Positions 8,597-17,348 of a stretch of 64,000 bases of DNA are shown here, piece by piece. The DNA is from JBNKHG01 sp050290225 (GTDB lineage: Bacteria; Pseudomonadota; Gammaproteobacteria; Pseudomonadales; Cellvibrionaceae): assembly GCA_050290225.1 (NCBI GenBank), contig JBNKHG010000026.1, positions 62,001-126,000 on the forward strand, in the 5' to 3' direction. Within the stretch, counting starts at the first letter, position 1. Each line of letters starts with the position of its first letter. The notes under the pieces are model-generated. The model worked only from the letters and a program-made list of their open reading frames with translations. It did no database searches and was not told the origin of the DNA. The position numbers were made by a program, and so were the translations under genes.

Positions 8597-9811
8597 ATGG
8601 CTACAGCCTCAGCATCCACCTTTATCTATAAGGGAATCGATAAAAAAGGCAATAAAGTCCAGGGAGAAATGGAAGGCAGAAATGCCACCTTGGTAAAGGC
8701 GCAGCTTTTAAAGCAGGGCGTAAGGGCAAGCGGCGTTAGAAAAAAACCAAAACCCTTGTTTGGTGGCGGTAAAAAATCGATCAAACCCATGGATATCGCT
8801 GTGTTCACCCGCCAGATGGCGACCATGATGAAGGCCGGTGTTCCCCTGGTTCAGAGTTTTGAGATCGTTGGCGATGGATTGGAAAATCCTTCACTGAGAG
8901 AACTCATTCTTACTATTAGAAACGATGTGGCCGCCGGTAGCGGATTTGCGCCCTCCCTGCGCAAACACCCCAAATATTTTGATGACCTTTTCTGTAACCT
9001 GGTGGAGTCCGGTGAGCAATCCGGCGCGCTGGAAACCATGCTGGACCGCATCGCCACTTATAAGGAAAAAACGGAGGCGCTGAAAGCCAAAATCAAGAAA
9101 GCGATGACTTACCCAATAGCCGTTGTAGTGGTAGCAATTGTCGTGACAGGTATTCTACTGGTTAAAGTTGTGCCACAATTTGCCGAGACTTTCTCGAGCT
9201 TTGGTGCCGACCTGCCGGCATTTACCTTGTTCGTGCTGGGGCTTTCGGAAAGTGTACAGCAATACTGGTTGACTATCTTGATTGCTATGGTAGCGATAGT
9301 CTTCGCTTTTAGAGAAGCCAAGCTACGCTCGAAAGCTTTCTCTCGCCAAGTCGACAAATGGTCACTTAAAATTCCTATTGTTGGAGATATCCTCTACCAA
9401 TCGACCATGGCGCGATTCGGCCGCACTCTCTCAACGACCTTCGCTGCAGGCGTGCCATTAATTGATGCCCTAACCTCTGTCGCGGGAGCAACGGGCAACG
9501 CCATTTACCAGGAAGCCGTATTAAAAGTCCGAGAAGAGGTGTCGACTGGTATTCAGCTCAATGCCTCCCTAAGACAATCGGGCCTCTTCCCCGCCCTATT
9601 GGTTCAAATGACCGCAATAGGCGAAGAATCCGGTGCACTTGACGACATGCTTGACAAAGTCGCCTCTTTTTACGAAGAAGCCGTCGACAACCTTGTTGAT
9701 AGCCTGACTTCGCTGCTAGAGCCTATGATTATGGCCGTTCTTGGGGTATTGATAGGCGGACTGATGATCGCCATGTACCTGCCGATCTTTCAACTCGGTT
9801 CCGTTATCTAA
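8597..9811 (+). CDS. pilC: Type IV pilus inner-membrane platform protein PilC
   Basis: A 404-residue GspF-family protein that forms the membrane platform on which PilB and PilT act. Two homologous T2SSF cytoplasmic helical domains (about residues 70-195 and 270-395) are each followed by membrane segments; the family motif FTRQMATMMKAGVPL appears near residue 75 and its second copy FGRTLSTTFAAGVPL near 275. ESGALETML / ESGALDDML are the paired signature of the two repeats. Length is standard. The stop codon lies 4 nt before the pilD start, supporting one pilBCD transcript. Confidence 0.97.
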   Translation: MATASASTFIYKGIDKKGNKVQGEMEGRNATLVKAQLLKQGVRASGVRKKPKPLFGGGKKSIKPMDIAVFTRQMATMMKAGVPLVQSFEIVGDGLENPSLRELILTIRNDVAAGSGFAPSLRKHPKYFDDLFCNLVESGEQSGALETMLDRIATYKEKTEALKAKIKKAMTYPIAVVVVAIVVTGILLVKVVPQFAETFSSFGADLPAFTLFVLGLSESVQQYWLTILIAMVAIVFAFREAKLRSKAFSRQVDKWSLKIPIVGDILYQSTMARFGRTLSTTFAAGVPLIDALTSVAGATGNAIYQEAVLKVREEVSTGIQLNASLRQSGLFPALLVQMTAIGEESGALDDMLDKVASFYEEAVDNLVDSLTSLLEPMIMAVLGVLIGGLMIAMYLPIFQLGSVI

Positions 9812-9815
9812 TCCC

Positions 9816-10682
9816 ATGACCAACACCTATCAACTCCTTGACCCCGCCCTGCTGGCGGCGGGTGCTGCCATCCTCGGCTTGCTGATTGGCAGTTTCCTCA
9901 ACGTCGTGATCTACCGCCTTCCAAAGTCCCTGGAAGGCGAATGGCGAAGCGACTGCTGCGAACTGCTCAATATCGAAAACACCGAAGAAACCAGACTCGG
10001 TATCGCCTTCCCAGCCTCCCACTGTCCGACGTGCAAAGTCCCTATCAAACCCTGGCAGAATATTCCCGTTATCAGCTACCTGCTGTTGAAAGGCAAATGC
10101 TCGAACTGCAAGACCCCGATTTCCCCGCGTTACCCGCTGGTGGAGATCGCCGCGGGGATCCTGTCAGCTGTCGTTATCTATACCCTGGGCGCCACCCCGC
10201 AGGCAGCGTGTGCCTTGATGATTACCTGGGCCCTGGTGGCACTGACCATGATCGATGTGGATACCCAACTGCTGCCGGACAATATTACCCTGCCGTTAAT
10301 GTGGATGGGCCTGATCGCCAACTCCTTTGGCGTTTTCACCCGTCTCGACAGTGCCCTCTGGGGGGCGGTGGCTGGATACCTCTCGCTCTGGTCGGTGTTT
10401 TGGCTGTTTAAAATGGTCACCGGTAAGGAGGGGATGGGTTACGGTGATTTTAAACTGCTGGCAGCGCTGGGTGCCTGGATGGGCTGGCAAGCCCTGCCGT
10501 TGATCATTATCCTATCGTCCTTTGTAGGCGCCTTTATCGGCATTGCGGGTATCTTGATACTGGGGCGGGACAAGAACATCCCCATTCCCTTTGGCCCCTA
10601 TTTGGCGATTGCCGGTTGGATCGCTCTGCTCTGGGGTGAGCGAATTACCGACTACTACCTTAAATTTGCGGGATTGGGTTGA
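9816..10682 (+). CDS. pilD: Prepilin peptidase / N-methyltransferase PilD
   Basis: A 288-residue polytopic membrane enzyme that cleaves prepilin leaders at G|F and methylates the new N terminus. The four zinc-binding cysteines are present (C70, C73, C95, C98) in the cytoplasmic loop after the first membrane helix. The two catalytic aspartates of the TFPP family appear in MIDVDTQLLPD and in the GMGYGDFKLL motif. It should process PilA encoded in this window, as well as type II secretion pseudopilins if the genome has them. A heptamer repeat begins immediately after its stop codon. Confidence 0.97.
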   Translation: MTNTYQLLDPALLAAGAAILGLLIGSFLNVVIYRLPKSLEGEWRSDCCELLNIENTEETRLGIAFPASHCPTCKVPIKPWQNIPVISYLLLKGKCSNCKTPISPRYPLVEIAAGILSAVVIYTLGATPQAACALMITWALVALTMIDVDTQLLPDNITLPLMWMGLIANSFGVFTRLDSALWGAVAGYLSLWSVFWLFKMVTGKEGMGYGDFKLLAALGAWMGWQALPLIIILSSFVGAFIGIAGILILGRDKNIPIPFGPYLAIAGWIALLWGERITDYYLKFAGLG

Positions 10683-10743
10683 GTAAGCTGTAAGCTGTAA
10701 GCTGCAAGCTGTAAGCTGCAAGCTGCAAGCTGTAAGCCGCAAG
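10683..10743 (+). repeat. Heptamer microsatellite GYAAGCT
   Basis: Eight tandem copies of a 7-bp unit (GTAAGCT or GCAAGCT; the last is GTAAGCC) plus a partial copy GCAAG, starting at the base after the pilD stop and ending about 30 nt before coaE. On the minus strand it can be translated as a false LQLAACSLQL-type repeat. Function unknown. Confidence 0.93.
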
Positions 10744-10774
10744 TGTTCTTTGGCAATCTGCTTGAATCGTCATT

Positions 10775-11392
10775 ATGTATGTTATTGGCCTTACTGGGGG
10801 TATCGGTAGCGGCAAATCCGCGGCCAGTGCCCATTTTGAAACCCTGGGTATTACCGTGGTGGACGCGGATATCGCCGCACGCACTGTGGTCGAAGTCGGT
10901 AAGCCCGCCTTGCGGTCCATTGAGGAACACTTTGGCAGCGAGGTAATCGCCGCCGACGGCAGTCTCGATCGCGCTGCACTCAGAACCAAAGTGTTTGAAA
11001 ATGCCAGGGAGCGACGCTGGCTGGAACAGCTCACCCACCCCCTGATACGCGAAGAGATTACCCGGGGGCTGGCCAATGCCCAAAGTCCTTATGCCATTTT
11101 GTCATCGCCATTGCTGGTGGAATCGGGACAAAGCCAACTGGTCAAACGGGTATTGGTGATCGATGTTCCCGAAGACCTTCAACTGGCGCGCACAGTGACA
11201 AGAGACAACAACAGCGAATCACAGGTGAAAGCGATCATGGCCGCTCAAAGCTCACGCCAAAAGCGGCTGAGCTTTGCCGATGACATTATCGTCAATGACG
11301 GCACTCTCGAACAACTCCATTCCCAGGTGGATCGCCTGCATCAGCGGTACTTGCAATTGGCCAAAGAGCAGAGCGACAATGAAACGACCTGA
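10775..11392 (+). CDS. coaE: Dephospho-CoA kinase CoaE
   Basis: A 205-residue P-loop kinase that performs the last step of coenzyme A synthesis, phosphorylating the 3'-hydroxyl of dephospho-CoA. The N terminus holds the Walker A motif GGIGSGKS (residues 8-15) and the VVDADIAAR segment typical of CoaE follows near residue 30; a lid region with arginines (RTVTRDNN, about 145) and the closing FADDIIVNDG motif are also present. It lies between pilD and yacG as in Pseudomonas and many other gammaproteobacteria. Confidence 0.96.
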   Translation: MYVIGLTGGIGSGKSAASAHFETLGITVVDADIAARTVVEVGKPALRSIEEHFGSEVIAADGSLDRAALRTKVFENARERRWLEQLTHPLIREEITRGLANAQSPYAILSSPLLVESGQSQLVKRVLVIDVPEDLQLARTVTRDNNSESQVKAIMAAQSSRQKRLSFADDIIVNDGTLEQLHSQVDRLHQRYLQLAKEQSDNETT

Positions 11393-11408
11393 ACATCACA
11401 CGGTAACC

Positions 11409-11609
11409 ATGAGTAAGAAACCCCTGGAAGTCTCCTGCCCCACCTGTAAAACCAAGGTGCTTTGGGACACAAGCAACCCACATCGCCCTTTCTGCAGCGA
11501 GCGCTGCAAACTGATCGATTTTGGCGACTGGGCCGACGAGAAAAACCGCATTGCCGGTAATTCCCTGTACGACGATTTACTCTCGGACGATAAGGAGGGG
11601 GAAGGTTAG
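11409..11609 (+). CDS. yacG: DNA gyrase inhibitor / zinc protein YacG
   Basis: A 66-residue zinc-finger protein. Four cysteines (C10, C13, C29, C33) in CPTC...PFCSERC bind one zinc, followed by the family signature KLIDFGDWA; the acidic C-terminal tail (DDLLSDDKEGEG) is normal. YacG binds GyrB and can inhibit DNA gyrase. The ATG at 11409 gives the family's usual N terminus; an in-frame ATG at 11379 overlapping coaE is an alternative, with no clearly better ribosome site. Confidence 0.9.
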   Translation: MSKKPLEVSCPTCKTKVLWDTSNPHRPFCSERCKLIDFGDWADEKNRIAGNSLYDDLLSDDKEGEG

Positions 11610-11615
11610 GTTAGG

Positions 11616-12029
11616 CTAAGCCGGCTGTGCCGTTCGCGCCTGCAAAGCGGACACAATGGCTTGGTTGGCGGCAGGAAATTCGTAATCCGCGAGCTGTTTG
11701 ACCTCGGCCCACTCTATTGGCTGGCCTTCATTGCCCCGGGGATCACCCTCAAAGGCTGTCACCAGCCACACATCCAGTAACACAGACTTGTCCGGATAGT
11801 CATGGCGAATCTCCAGCAGAGGCTGCGTTGCTTCGACCTGGATCGCCAGCTCTTCCGTCAATTCGCGCGCCAGGGCTTCAGCCACCGATTCGCCGGCGTC
11901 AACCTTACCGCCGGGAAACTCCCAGAGGCCACCCTGGTGAACCTGCACCGGACGTCGGGCCAGCAAAACCCGCCCCTGATCATCCAGAATGACCCCCACG
12001 GCAACATGAACCACGTTGGCTTCAGCCAT
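11616..12029 (-). CDS. mutT: 8-oxo-dGTP diphosphatase MutT (Nudix)
   Basis: A 137-residue Nudix hydrolase that removes oxidised dGTP from the nucleotide pool. The Nudix box reads G-K-VDAGE-SVAEALA-REL-T-EE-L, with Ala where the box's last Gly usually sits; the metal-binding REL and EE are intact. The N-terminal segment VHVAVGVILD and RRPxxxHxGGLWEFPGGK are typical of MutT. The gene runs opposite to yacG, with their stops only 6 nt apart, and its start is 2 nt from the argJ stop, so it is probably the last gene of a secA-argJ-mutT transcript. Confidence 0.93.
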   Translation of the reverse strand: MAEANVVHVAVGVILDDQGRVLLARRPVQVHQGGLWEFPGGKVDAGESVAEALARELTEELAIQVEATQPLLEIRHDYPDKSVLLDVWLVTAFEGDPRGNEGQPIEWAEVKQLADYEFPAANQAIVSALQARTAQPA

Positions 12030-12031
12030 CC

Positions 12032-13252
12032 TCAGGTCCGGTACTCAGCATTGATAGTGACATACTCATGGGAAAGATCAGTGGTCCAGACCCGATCGGT
12101 AAAATTGCCGCGACCGAGATCAATGCGGATGCCAATATTCTCCTGATCCATGACGGCCTGGCCCCGGTCTTCGGTGTAACTGGCCGCGCGACCGCCTTTT
12201 TCCACAATCAGCACATCGCCCAGATGCACGGTCACCTTTTCGGCATCCAGGTCACTTATACCAGCATAACCAATCGCGGCGACAATGCGCCCCCAGTTGG
12301 GATCGGCGGCAAAAAGCGCCGTTTTAACCAGGGGCGAATGAGCCACGGCATAGGCAACTTTGACACACTCCTCGGCACTGGCACCACCATTGACCTCGAT
12401 AGCAACCAGTTTGGTGGCGCCCTCGCCGTCGCTGACGATGCTCAGCGCCAGCCGTTCGTGCACGGCGACAACCGCCTCTTCCAACTTGCGGTAGAGTTCA
12501 CCCTCAGCATTCTCTATTTCCGGCAATTTGCTTTGGCCGGTCGCCACCAGAATACAGGAATCGTTGGTGGAGGTATCACCATCCACAGTGATGCGATTAA
12601 AGGAGCGATCCGCGGCCATTTTTACCAGTTGCTCCAGCAGCGGCCGAGCCACACAGGCATCGGTGGCGATATAAGCCAGCATGGTGGCCATATTCGGCTT
12701 GATCATACCGGACCCCTTGGCGATGCCGGTCACTGTCACCGTTTCACCACTGTACTCGAACTGTACACTGGCGCCCTTGGCACGGGTGTCGGTGGTCATA
12801 ATACCTTCAGCGGCCTCCCCCCAACCACAATCGGATAACTTGCAATAGGCCTCTGGCAACACCGCCAACAGCCGGTCCATCGGCATTGGCTCTCCAATCA
12901 CGCCAGTGGAAAAAGGCAGTACCTGCCCCCTGCCGACACCACCCAGCTCGGCCACTTTTTCGCAACTGGCAAGGGCGTCGAGATAACCCGATTCTCCGGT
13001 ACAGGCATTGGCATTACCGGCATTGACCAGCAAATAGCGGATATCACCGGTCACCAGGTGCTCCTTGCAGACCGTGACTGGAGCGGCACAAAAGGCATTT
13101 TGGGTAAACACGCCTGCCACTCGGCCACCTTCTGCGATACTCATCAGCACGACATCCTTGCGTCCGGGTGTTTTTATCCCGGCACTGACCGTTGCCAACT
13201 GAAAGCCAGCGATTGGGTGCATTTCAGGAAAGGGGATATTACCGACAGCCAT
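12032..13252 (-). CDS. argJ: Bifunctional ornithine acetyltransferase / N-acetylglutamate synthase ArgJ
   Basis: A 406-residue self-cleaving enzyme of arginine synthesis that transfers acetyl from N-acetylornithine to glutamate, and may also use acetyl-CoA. The precursor is cut before Thr190 in GMIKPNMA|TML, giving alpha and beta chains; Thr190 becomes the nucleophile. The TTDTRAKG segment (153-160) and the TNDS motif (after DGDTS) are family marks. It lies 33 nt after the secA stop and 2 nt before mutT, the Pseudomonas-like order. Confidence 0.97.
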   Translation of the reverse strand: MAVGNIPFPEMHPIAGFQLATVSAGIKTPGRKDVVLMSIAEGGRVAGVFTQNAFCAAPVTVCKEHLVTGDIRYLLVNAGNANACTGESGYLDALASCEKVAELGGVGRGQVLPFSTGVIGEPMPMDRLLAVLPEAYCKLSDCGWGEAAEGIMTTDTRAKGASVQFEYSGETVTVTGIAKGSGMIKPNMATMLAYIATDACVARPLLEQLVKMAADRSFNRITVDGDTSTNDSCILVATGQSKLPEIENAEGELYRKLEEAVVAVHERLALSIVSDGEGATKLVAIEVNGGASAEECVKVAYAVAHSPLVKTALFAADPNWGRIVAAIGYAGISDLDAEKVTVHLGDVLIVEKGGRAASYTEDRGQAVMDQENIGIRIDLGRGNFTDRVWTTDLSHEYVTINAEYRT

Positions 13253-13285
13253 GGCATTGTTCTCAGTCTGTGATGGGTATTGGTT

Positions 13286-16009
13286 TTACGCCAACTTACC
13301 GTGGCACTGCTTGTATTTTTTACCGGAACCGCAGGGGCAGGGGTCGTTTCGCCCCACTTTCTGTCCCTCACGCACATAAGGCTTCTGCTCCGGCTCGTCG
13401 GCCGCGGCCGAGCTGCCATCGTCGAGAGCACTGACCTGCTCGTGTTGCAGTTGCATCCGCTGGCGCTCCAAAGCCTCAATGCGCTGGCGCTCCATCTCTT
13501 CCATCTGTTCCTGGGTGACAGGTTCGACCCGTGAAAGCACCCGCACTACTTCGTGCTTGAGGTTTTCCAGCATCTCCTGAAACAGCTCGAAAGATTCACG
13601 CTTGTATTCCTGTTTGGGGTTCTTCTGGGCGTAGGCGCGCAGACCAATTCCCTGGCGCAGGTGGTCCATATTGGACAGATGCTCTTTCCAAAGCATATCC
13701 AGCACCTGCAACATGATTTGTTTCTCAACCTCACGCATGATCTCGCCAACCCGCTGGCATTTCTCGTCATAGGCATTCTGGACCGCCTCAACGATTTTCT
13801 CCCGCAGGGATTCCTCGTGCAGCTTATCATCGCTATCGAGCCACGCCTGCACCGGCAGCGACAGACCAAACTCCGCTTCCAGATGTTTCTCGAGCGCCGG
13901 CACGTCCCATTGTTCCTCCAAGCTCTGGGGGGGAATAAATCCGCTGATGACATCGTTGACGACATCGAAGCGAATATTCCGGATGGTATCTTCTATGTCT
14001 TCGGATTCCAGCAACTCATTGCGCTGGTTGTAAACAACCTGCCGTTGGTCGTTGGCGACATCATCGAATTCCAGCAGCTGTTTGCGGATATCGAAGTTGC
14101 GCCCTTCCACCTTACGCTGAGCCTTTTCAATGGCGTTGGTGACCATCCGGTGCTCAATGGCCTCGCCCTTCTCCATACCCAATGCCTGCATAAAGTTGCG
14201 CACCCGGTCAGATGCGAAGATACGCATCAGGTTATCTTCCAGGGACAGATAGAAGCGGGACATACCCGGGTCGCCCTGGCGACCGGCTCGCCCCCGCAAT
14301 TGATTATCGATACGACGGGACTCGTGGCGCTCAGTACCGATAATGTGGAGACCACCGGCCTCGATCACCTGCTGATGCCGGGCTTTCCAGCCCGTCTTGA
14401 TCTCTTCCACTTTTTCTTCTGAGGAGTTTTCCAACGCCGCCACTTCAGCTTCCCAGTTACCACCCAGCACAATATCGGTACCACGGCCAGCCATATTGGT
14501 AGCGATGGTGACCGTGCCGGGCCGACCGGCCTGGGCAATGATATCGGCCTCTTTGGCATGATACTTGGCGTTCAGCACCTGGTGCTTGATCCCCACTTTT
14601 TTCAGGTGTTGCGACATGACTTCAGAGGTTTCCACCGAAGCTGTCCCCACCAGCACCGGTGCATTTTTTTCCTGGCAGGATTTAATGTCCTCGACAATGG
14701 CGTCATACTTTTCCGCCACAGACAGGAATACCAGGTCATTCAGGTCCTGGCGAGCGACAGGTTTGTTGGGCGGGATCACGACAACATCCAGGCCGTAGAT
14801 CTGGTGAAATTCGAAAGCCTCGGTGTCTGCGGTACCGGTCATGCCCGACAGTTTCGGGTAGAGGCGGAACAGGTTCTGGAAGGTAGTGGATGCCAGGGTC
14901 TGGCTCTCACTTTGAATCGCCGCCCCTTCTTTGGCTTCCAGGGCCTGGTGAAGCCCTTCGGACAGCCGTCTGCCCGGCATAGTACGACCCGTGTGCTCAT
15001 CAATTAGCACCACCTGTCGATCCTGGACGATATAATCGACATCGCGGTGGAACAGGGTGTGGGCCCGAAGCGCAGCATGCACATGGTGCAGCAGGTTCAG
15101 GTTGTTGGCCCCGTAAAGGCTTTCGCTCTCCTGCAACAAGCCTTCTTTGACCAACAACTCTTCCACCATCTGGTGACCGGACTCAGTCAACTCCACCTGA
15201 CGGGTCTTTTCATCCACGATATAGTCACCCGCGGCAGGTTCTTCGTCGCCTTCGACTTGCGGCTGTGGCTGCAGTTTCGGGATCAATTGGTTCATGCGGC
15301 GATAGAGTTCGGAGCTGTCCTCGGCCGCACCGGAAATAATGAGGGGTGTCCTGGCCTCGTCGATCAGGATGGAGTCCACTTCGTCCACCACCGCAAAATT
15401 CAGTGGCCGCAGTACCCTGTCTTCCCGGCGCAGGGCCATATTGTCGCGCAGGTAGTCAAAGCCGAATTCGTTGTTGGTACCGTAGGTGATATCCGCCGCG
15501 TAAGCCTCTTTTTTGGTCACGGGATCCTGTTGCGACTGCACCACACCGACAGTCAGTCCAAGAAAGTTGTAAAGCGGCCCCATCCAGGCCGCGTCCCGGC
15601 CTGCCAGGTAGTCGTTGACGGTAACGATGTGCACCCCGCGACCGGAAATGGCATTGAGGTAGGCGGGAAGGGTTGCCATCAGAGTTTTACCCTCACCGGT
15701 CCGCATCTCGGCGATGCGCCCTTCGTGCAGTGTAATGCCGCCAATCATCTGGACATCAAAATGACGCATCTGCATCACTCTTACCCCAGCCTCGCGCACG
15801 GTGGCAAAGGCTTCCGGCAGAAGGTCATCAAGGCTTTCGCCATCACTAAAACGCTGTTTGAATTCAGCGGTTTTGGCTTTCAACGCCTCGTCGGAGAGGG
15901 TCTGTATTTCCGGCTCCAGCTCATTGATGCGCTTGACGATCTTGCCCATACGCTTGAGCTCTCGATCGTTCTTGGAGCCAAATACCGCCTTAACTATCTT
16001 ACCAATCAT
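13286..16009 (-). CDS. secA: Preprotein translocase ATPase SecA
   Basis: A 907-residue motor that pushes unfolded preproteins through SecYEG. Walker A RTGEGKT (near residue 103), the DEVDSILIDEARTPLIISG segment of the first nucleotide-binding domain, the TNMAGRGTDI motif of the second, and the C-terminal SecB/zinc-binding CPCGSGKKYKQCH are all present. The reading frame extends upstream to a TTG at 16048, but the ATG at 16009 (MIGKIVKAVFG) gives the normal SecA N terminus and length (E. coli 901). No secM is seen upstream; instead an M23 peptidase gene lies 163 nt away, as in Pseudomonas. Confidence 0.98.
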   Translation of the reverse strand: MIGKIVKAVFGSKNDRELKRMGKIVKRINELEPEIQTLSDEALKAKTAEFKQRFSDGESLDDLLPEAFATVREAGVRVMQMRHFDVQMIGGITLHEGRIAEMRTGEGKTLMATLPAYLNAISGRGVHIVTVNDYLAGRDAAWMGPLYNFLGLTVGVVQSQQDPVTKKEAYAADITYGTNNEFGFDYLRDNMALRREDRVLRPLNFAVVDEVDSILIDEARTPLIISGAAEDSSELYRRMNQLIPKLQPQPQVEGDEEPAAGDYIVDEKTRQVELTESGHQMVEELLVKEGLLQESESLYGANNLNLLHHVHAALRAHTLFHRDVDYIVQDRQVVLIDEHTGRTMPGRRLSEGLHQALEAKEGAAIQSESQTLASTTFQNLFRLYPKLSGMTGTADTEAFEFHQIYGLDVVVIPPNKPVARQDLNDLVFLSVAEKYDAIVEDIKSCQEKNAPVLVGTASVETSEVMSQHLKKVGIKHQVLNAKYHAKEADIIAQAGRPGTVTIATNMAGRGTDIVLGGNWEAEVAALENSSEEKVEEIKTGWKARHQQVIEAGGLHIIGTERHESRRIDNQLRGRAGRQGDPGMSRFYLSLEDNLMRIFASDRVRNFMQALGMEKGEAIEHRMVTNAIEKAQRKVEGRNFDIRKQLLEFDDVANDQRQVVYNQRNELLESEDIEDTIRNIRFDVVNDVISGFIPPQSLEEQWDVPALEKHLEAEFGLSLPVQAWLDSDDKLHEESLREKIVEAVQNAYDEKCQRVGEIMREVEKQIMLQVLDMLWKEHLSNMDHLRQGIGLRAYAQKNPKQEYKRESFELFQEMLENLKHEVVRVLSRVEPVTQEQMEEMERQRIEALERQRMQLQHEQVSALDDGSSAAADEPEQKPYVREGQKVGRNDPCPCGSGKKYKQCHGKLA

Positions 16010-16171
16010 GAAATTACCGTTTATTAACTGTGAGGCCGAAATCTTCAAGGGGTCGGCGGGTCGGCATCTGCCTCAATGATCAAGTCTGTGGGCAGGCCTG
16101 GAACAGTGCGTACCTTAAATAGGATGCCAAGTAAACCGAAAGGCGCGGGAATGCGCAAGTGGAAAGGCGGG

Positions 16172-17104
16172 TCAGCGACTGGCGCGACGAATATAACTGG
16201 CGGGATCGACGGTGCGACCGTGTTTGTAGACCTCAAAATGGACATGGGGCCCGGTGGAGCGACCACTGGACCCCATCAGGGCCACCACTTGTCCCCGCTT
16301 GACGACATCACCTACCTTGACCAGGTTTTCTTGGTTGTGTGCGTAGCGGGTGGAGAAACCGTTGCCGTGGTTTATTTCAACCATGTCACCATAGCCGCTG
16401 CGCTTACCGGACCAGGTGACTACCCCGGCAGCAACCGAAACCACATCAGATCCCATTTTACCGGCAAAATCCACGCCAGCGTGCCAAGCGATTCGACCAT
16501 GAAAGGGGTCGGTACGACGCCCGTAACGAGAGGACATCCATCCCTTTTTCACCGGTCGGCCCGCAATAAAAATATCCCTCTGTATCTTGCGCTTGGTCAT
16601 CAGCGCTTCCAGGGTCTCCAGCTGCCGCTCGCGGTTATCGATATTGTCGGTGAGCTGATCGATCAGGCTGATAAAATCGGGACTGCGGTAGGTATCTCCG
16701 GCAACGGCCAACTCCGGGCCGCCGAGCGCCACTGGCTCACTGAAATCAAATTCACCTTCATCGAGCTTGGCAATACGGGTCAAGCGTTCGCCCAAAGCGT
16801 CCAGACGCACCAGACGCGCCTGTAATTCAGCCATGCGCAGGGTCAGCGCAGCCAACTGTTCCTCGGCACGGCGTTTGGCTTCTTTAACCTGCTGTTTTTG
16901 GTCAGCGAGGGCCTCACTCCAGGCCTGCTGGGTGTCGCCGCTTAGAAGATCACTGCCATCACTCTCGGCATAATACATACCGGCGACACCGCCAATACCC
17001 ACCGGAACCATCAGGGCGCAGACAGACAAAAGCGCACGGGTCCACCCCCCCAGGTTAAAGCTGCGGGTGCGGCCATGTCTTTTACTGACAATAATGACCT
17101 TCAT
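16172..17104 (-). CDS. Membrane-anchored M23 peptidoglycan endopeptidase-like protein
   Basis: A 310-residue protein with a short basic cytoplasmic start, one membrane helix (about residues 22-45), a charged coiled coil (about 60-112) and a C-terminal LytM/M23 domain. The zinc ligands look complete: HAGVDFAG gives the H-x3-D pair and HVHFEVYKHG the H-x-H pair, so it may be an active DD-endopeptidase rather than only an activator like EnvC. It sits between lpxC and secA, as in P. aeruginosa. The substrate is inferred. Confidence 0.9.
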   Translation of the reverse strand: MKVIIVSKRHGRTRSFNLGGWTRALLSVCALMVPVGIGGVAGMYYAESDGSDLLSGDTQQAWSEALADQKQQVKEAKRRAEEQLAALTLRMAELQARLVRLDALGERLTRIAKLDEGEFDFSEPVALGGPELAVAGDTYRSPDFISLIDQLTDNIDNRERQLETLEALMTKRKIQRDIFIAGRPVKKGWMSSRYGRRTDPFHGRIAWHAGVDFAGKMGSDVVSVAAGVVTWSGKRSGYGDMVEINHGNGFSTRYAHNQENLVKVGDVVKRGQVVALMGSSGRSTGPHVHFEVYKHGRTVDPASYIRRASR

Positions 17105-17348
17105 AGCTGGGTTCGGGTATCCCGGTTAGCCTGTGCTTTAGCGACGTTTCTATACGACCAATCAGTCATAGTGTCCGCTCCGAGGCAGGGTTAGGAGCGA
17201 ACGGGCCGAAATATGGCATAGAAAACAGGTAATTACTATGACTTATTGAGGTAAATTGTAGAGAAATAGCGCAACTTTGTGATAAACGGCGGAAAAACGC
17301 TGACAAGTGTCCGCCCTCAAACAGGGTAAATCGGTGTCAGACGACGAC

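Noticed and set aside
10683..10743. CRISPR array
   Set aside because: The unit is a 7-bp direct repeat without spacers.
10512..11083. Minus-strand frames with LQLAACSLQL-like repeats
   Set aside because: They are translations of the GYAAGCT heptamer array and the antisense of coaE and pilD, with no start signal or family.
13553..16027. Long plus-strand frames (289 and 326 residues) opposite secA
   Set aside because: Antisense shadows of a clearly conserved gene.
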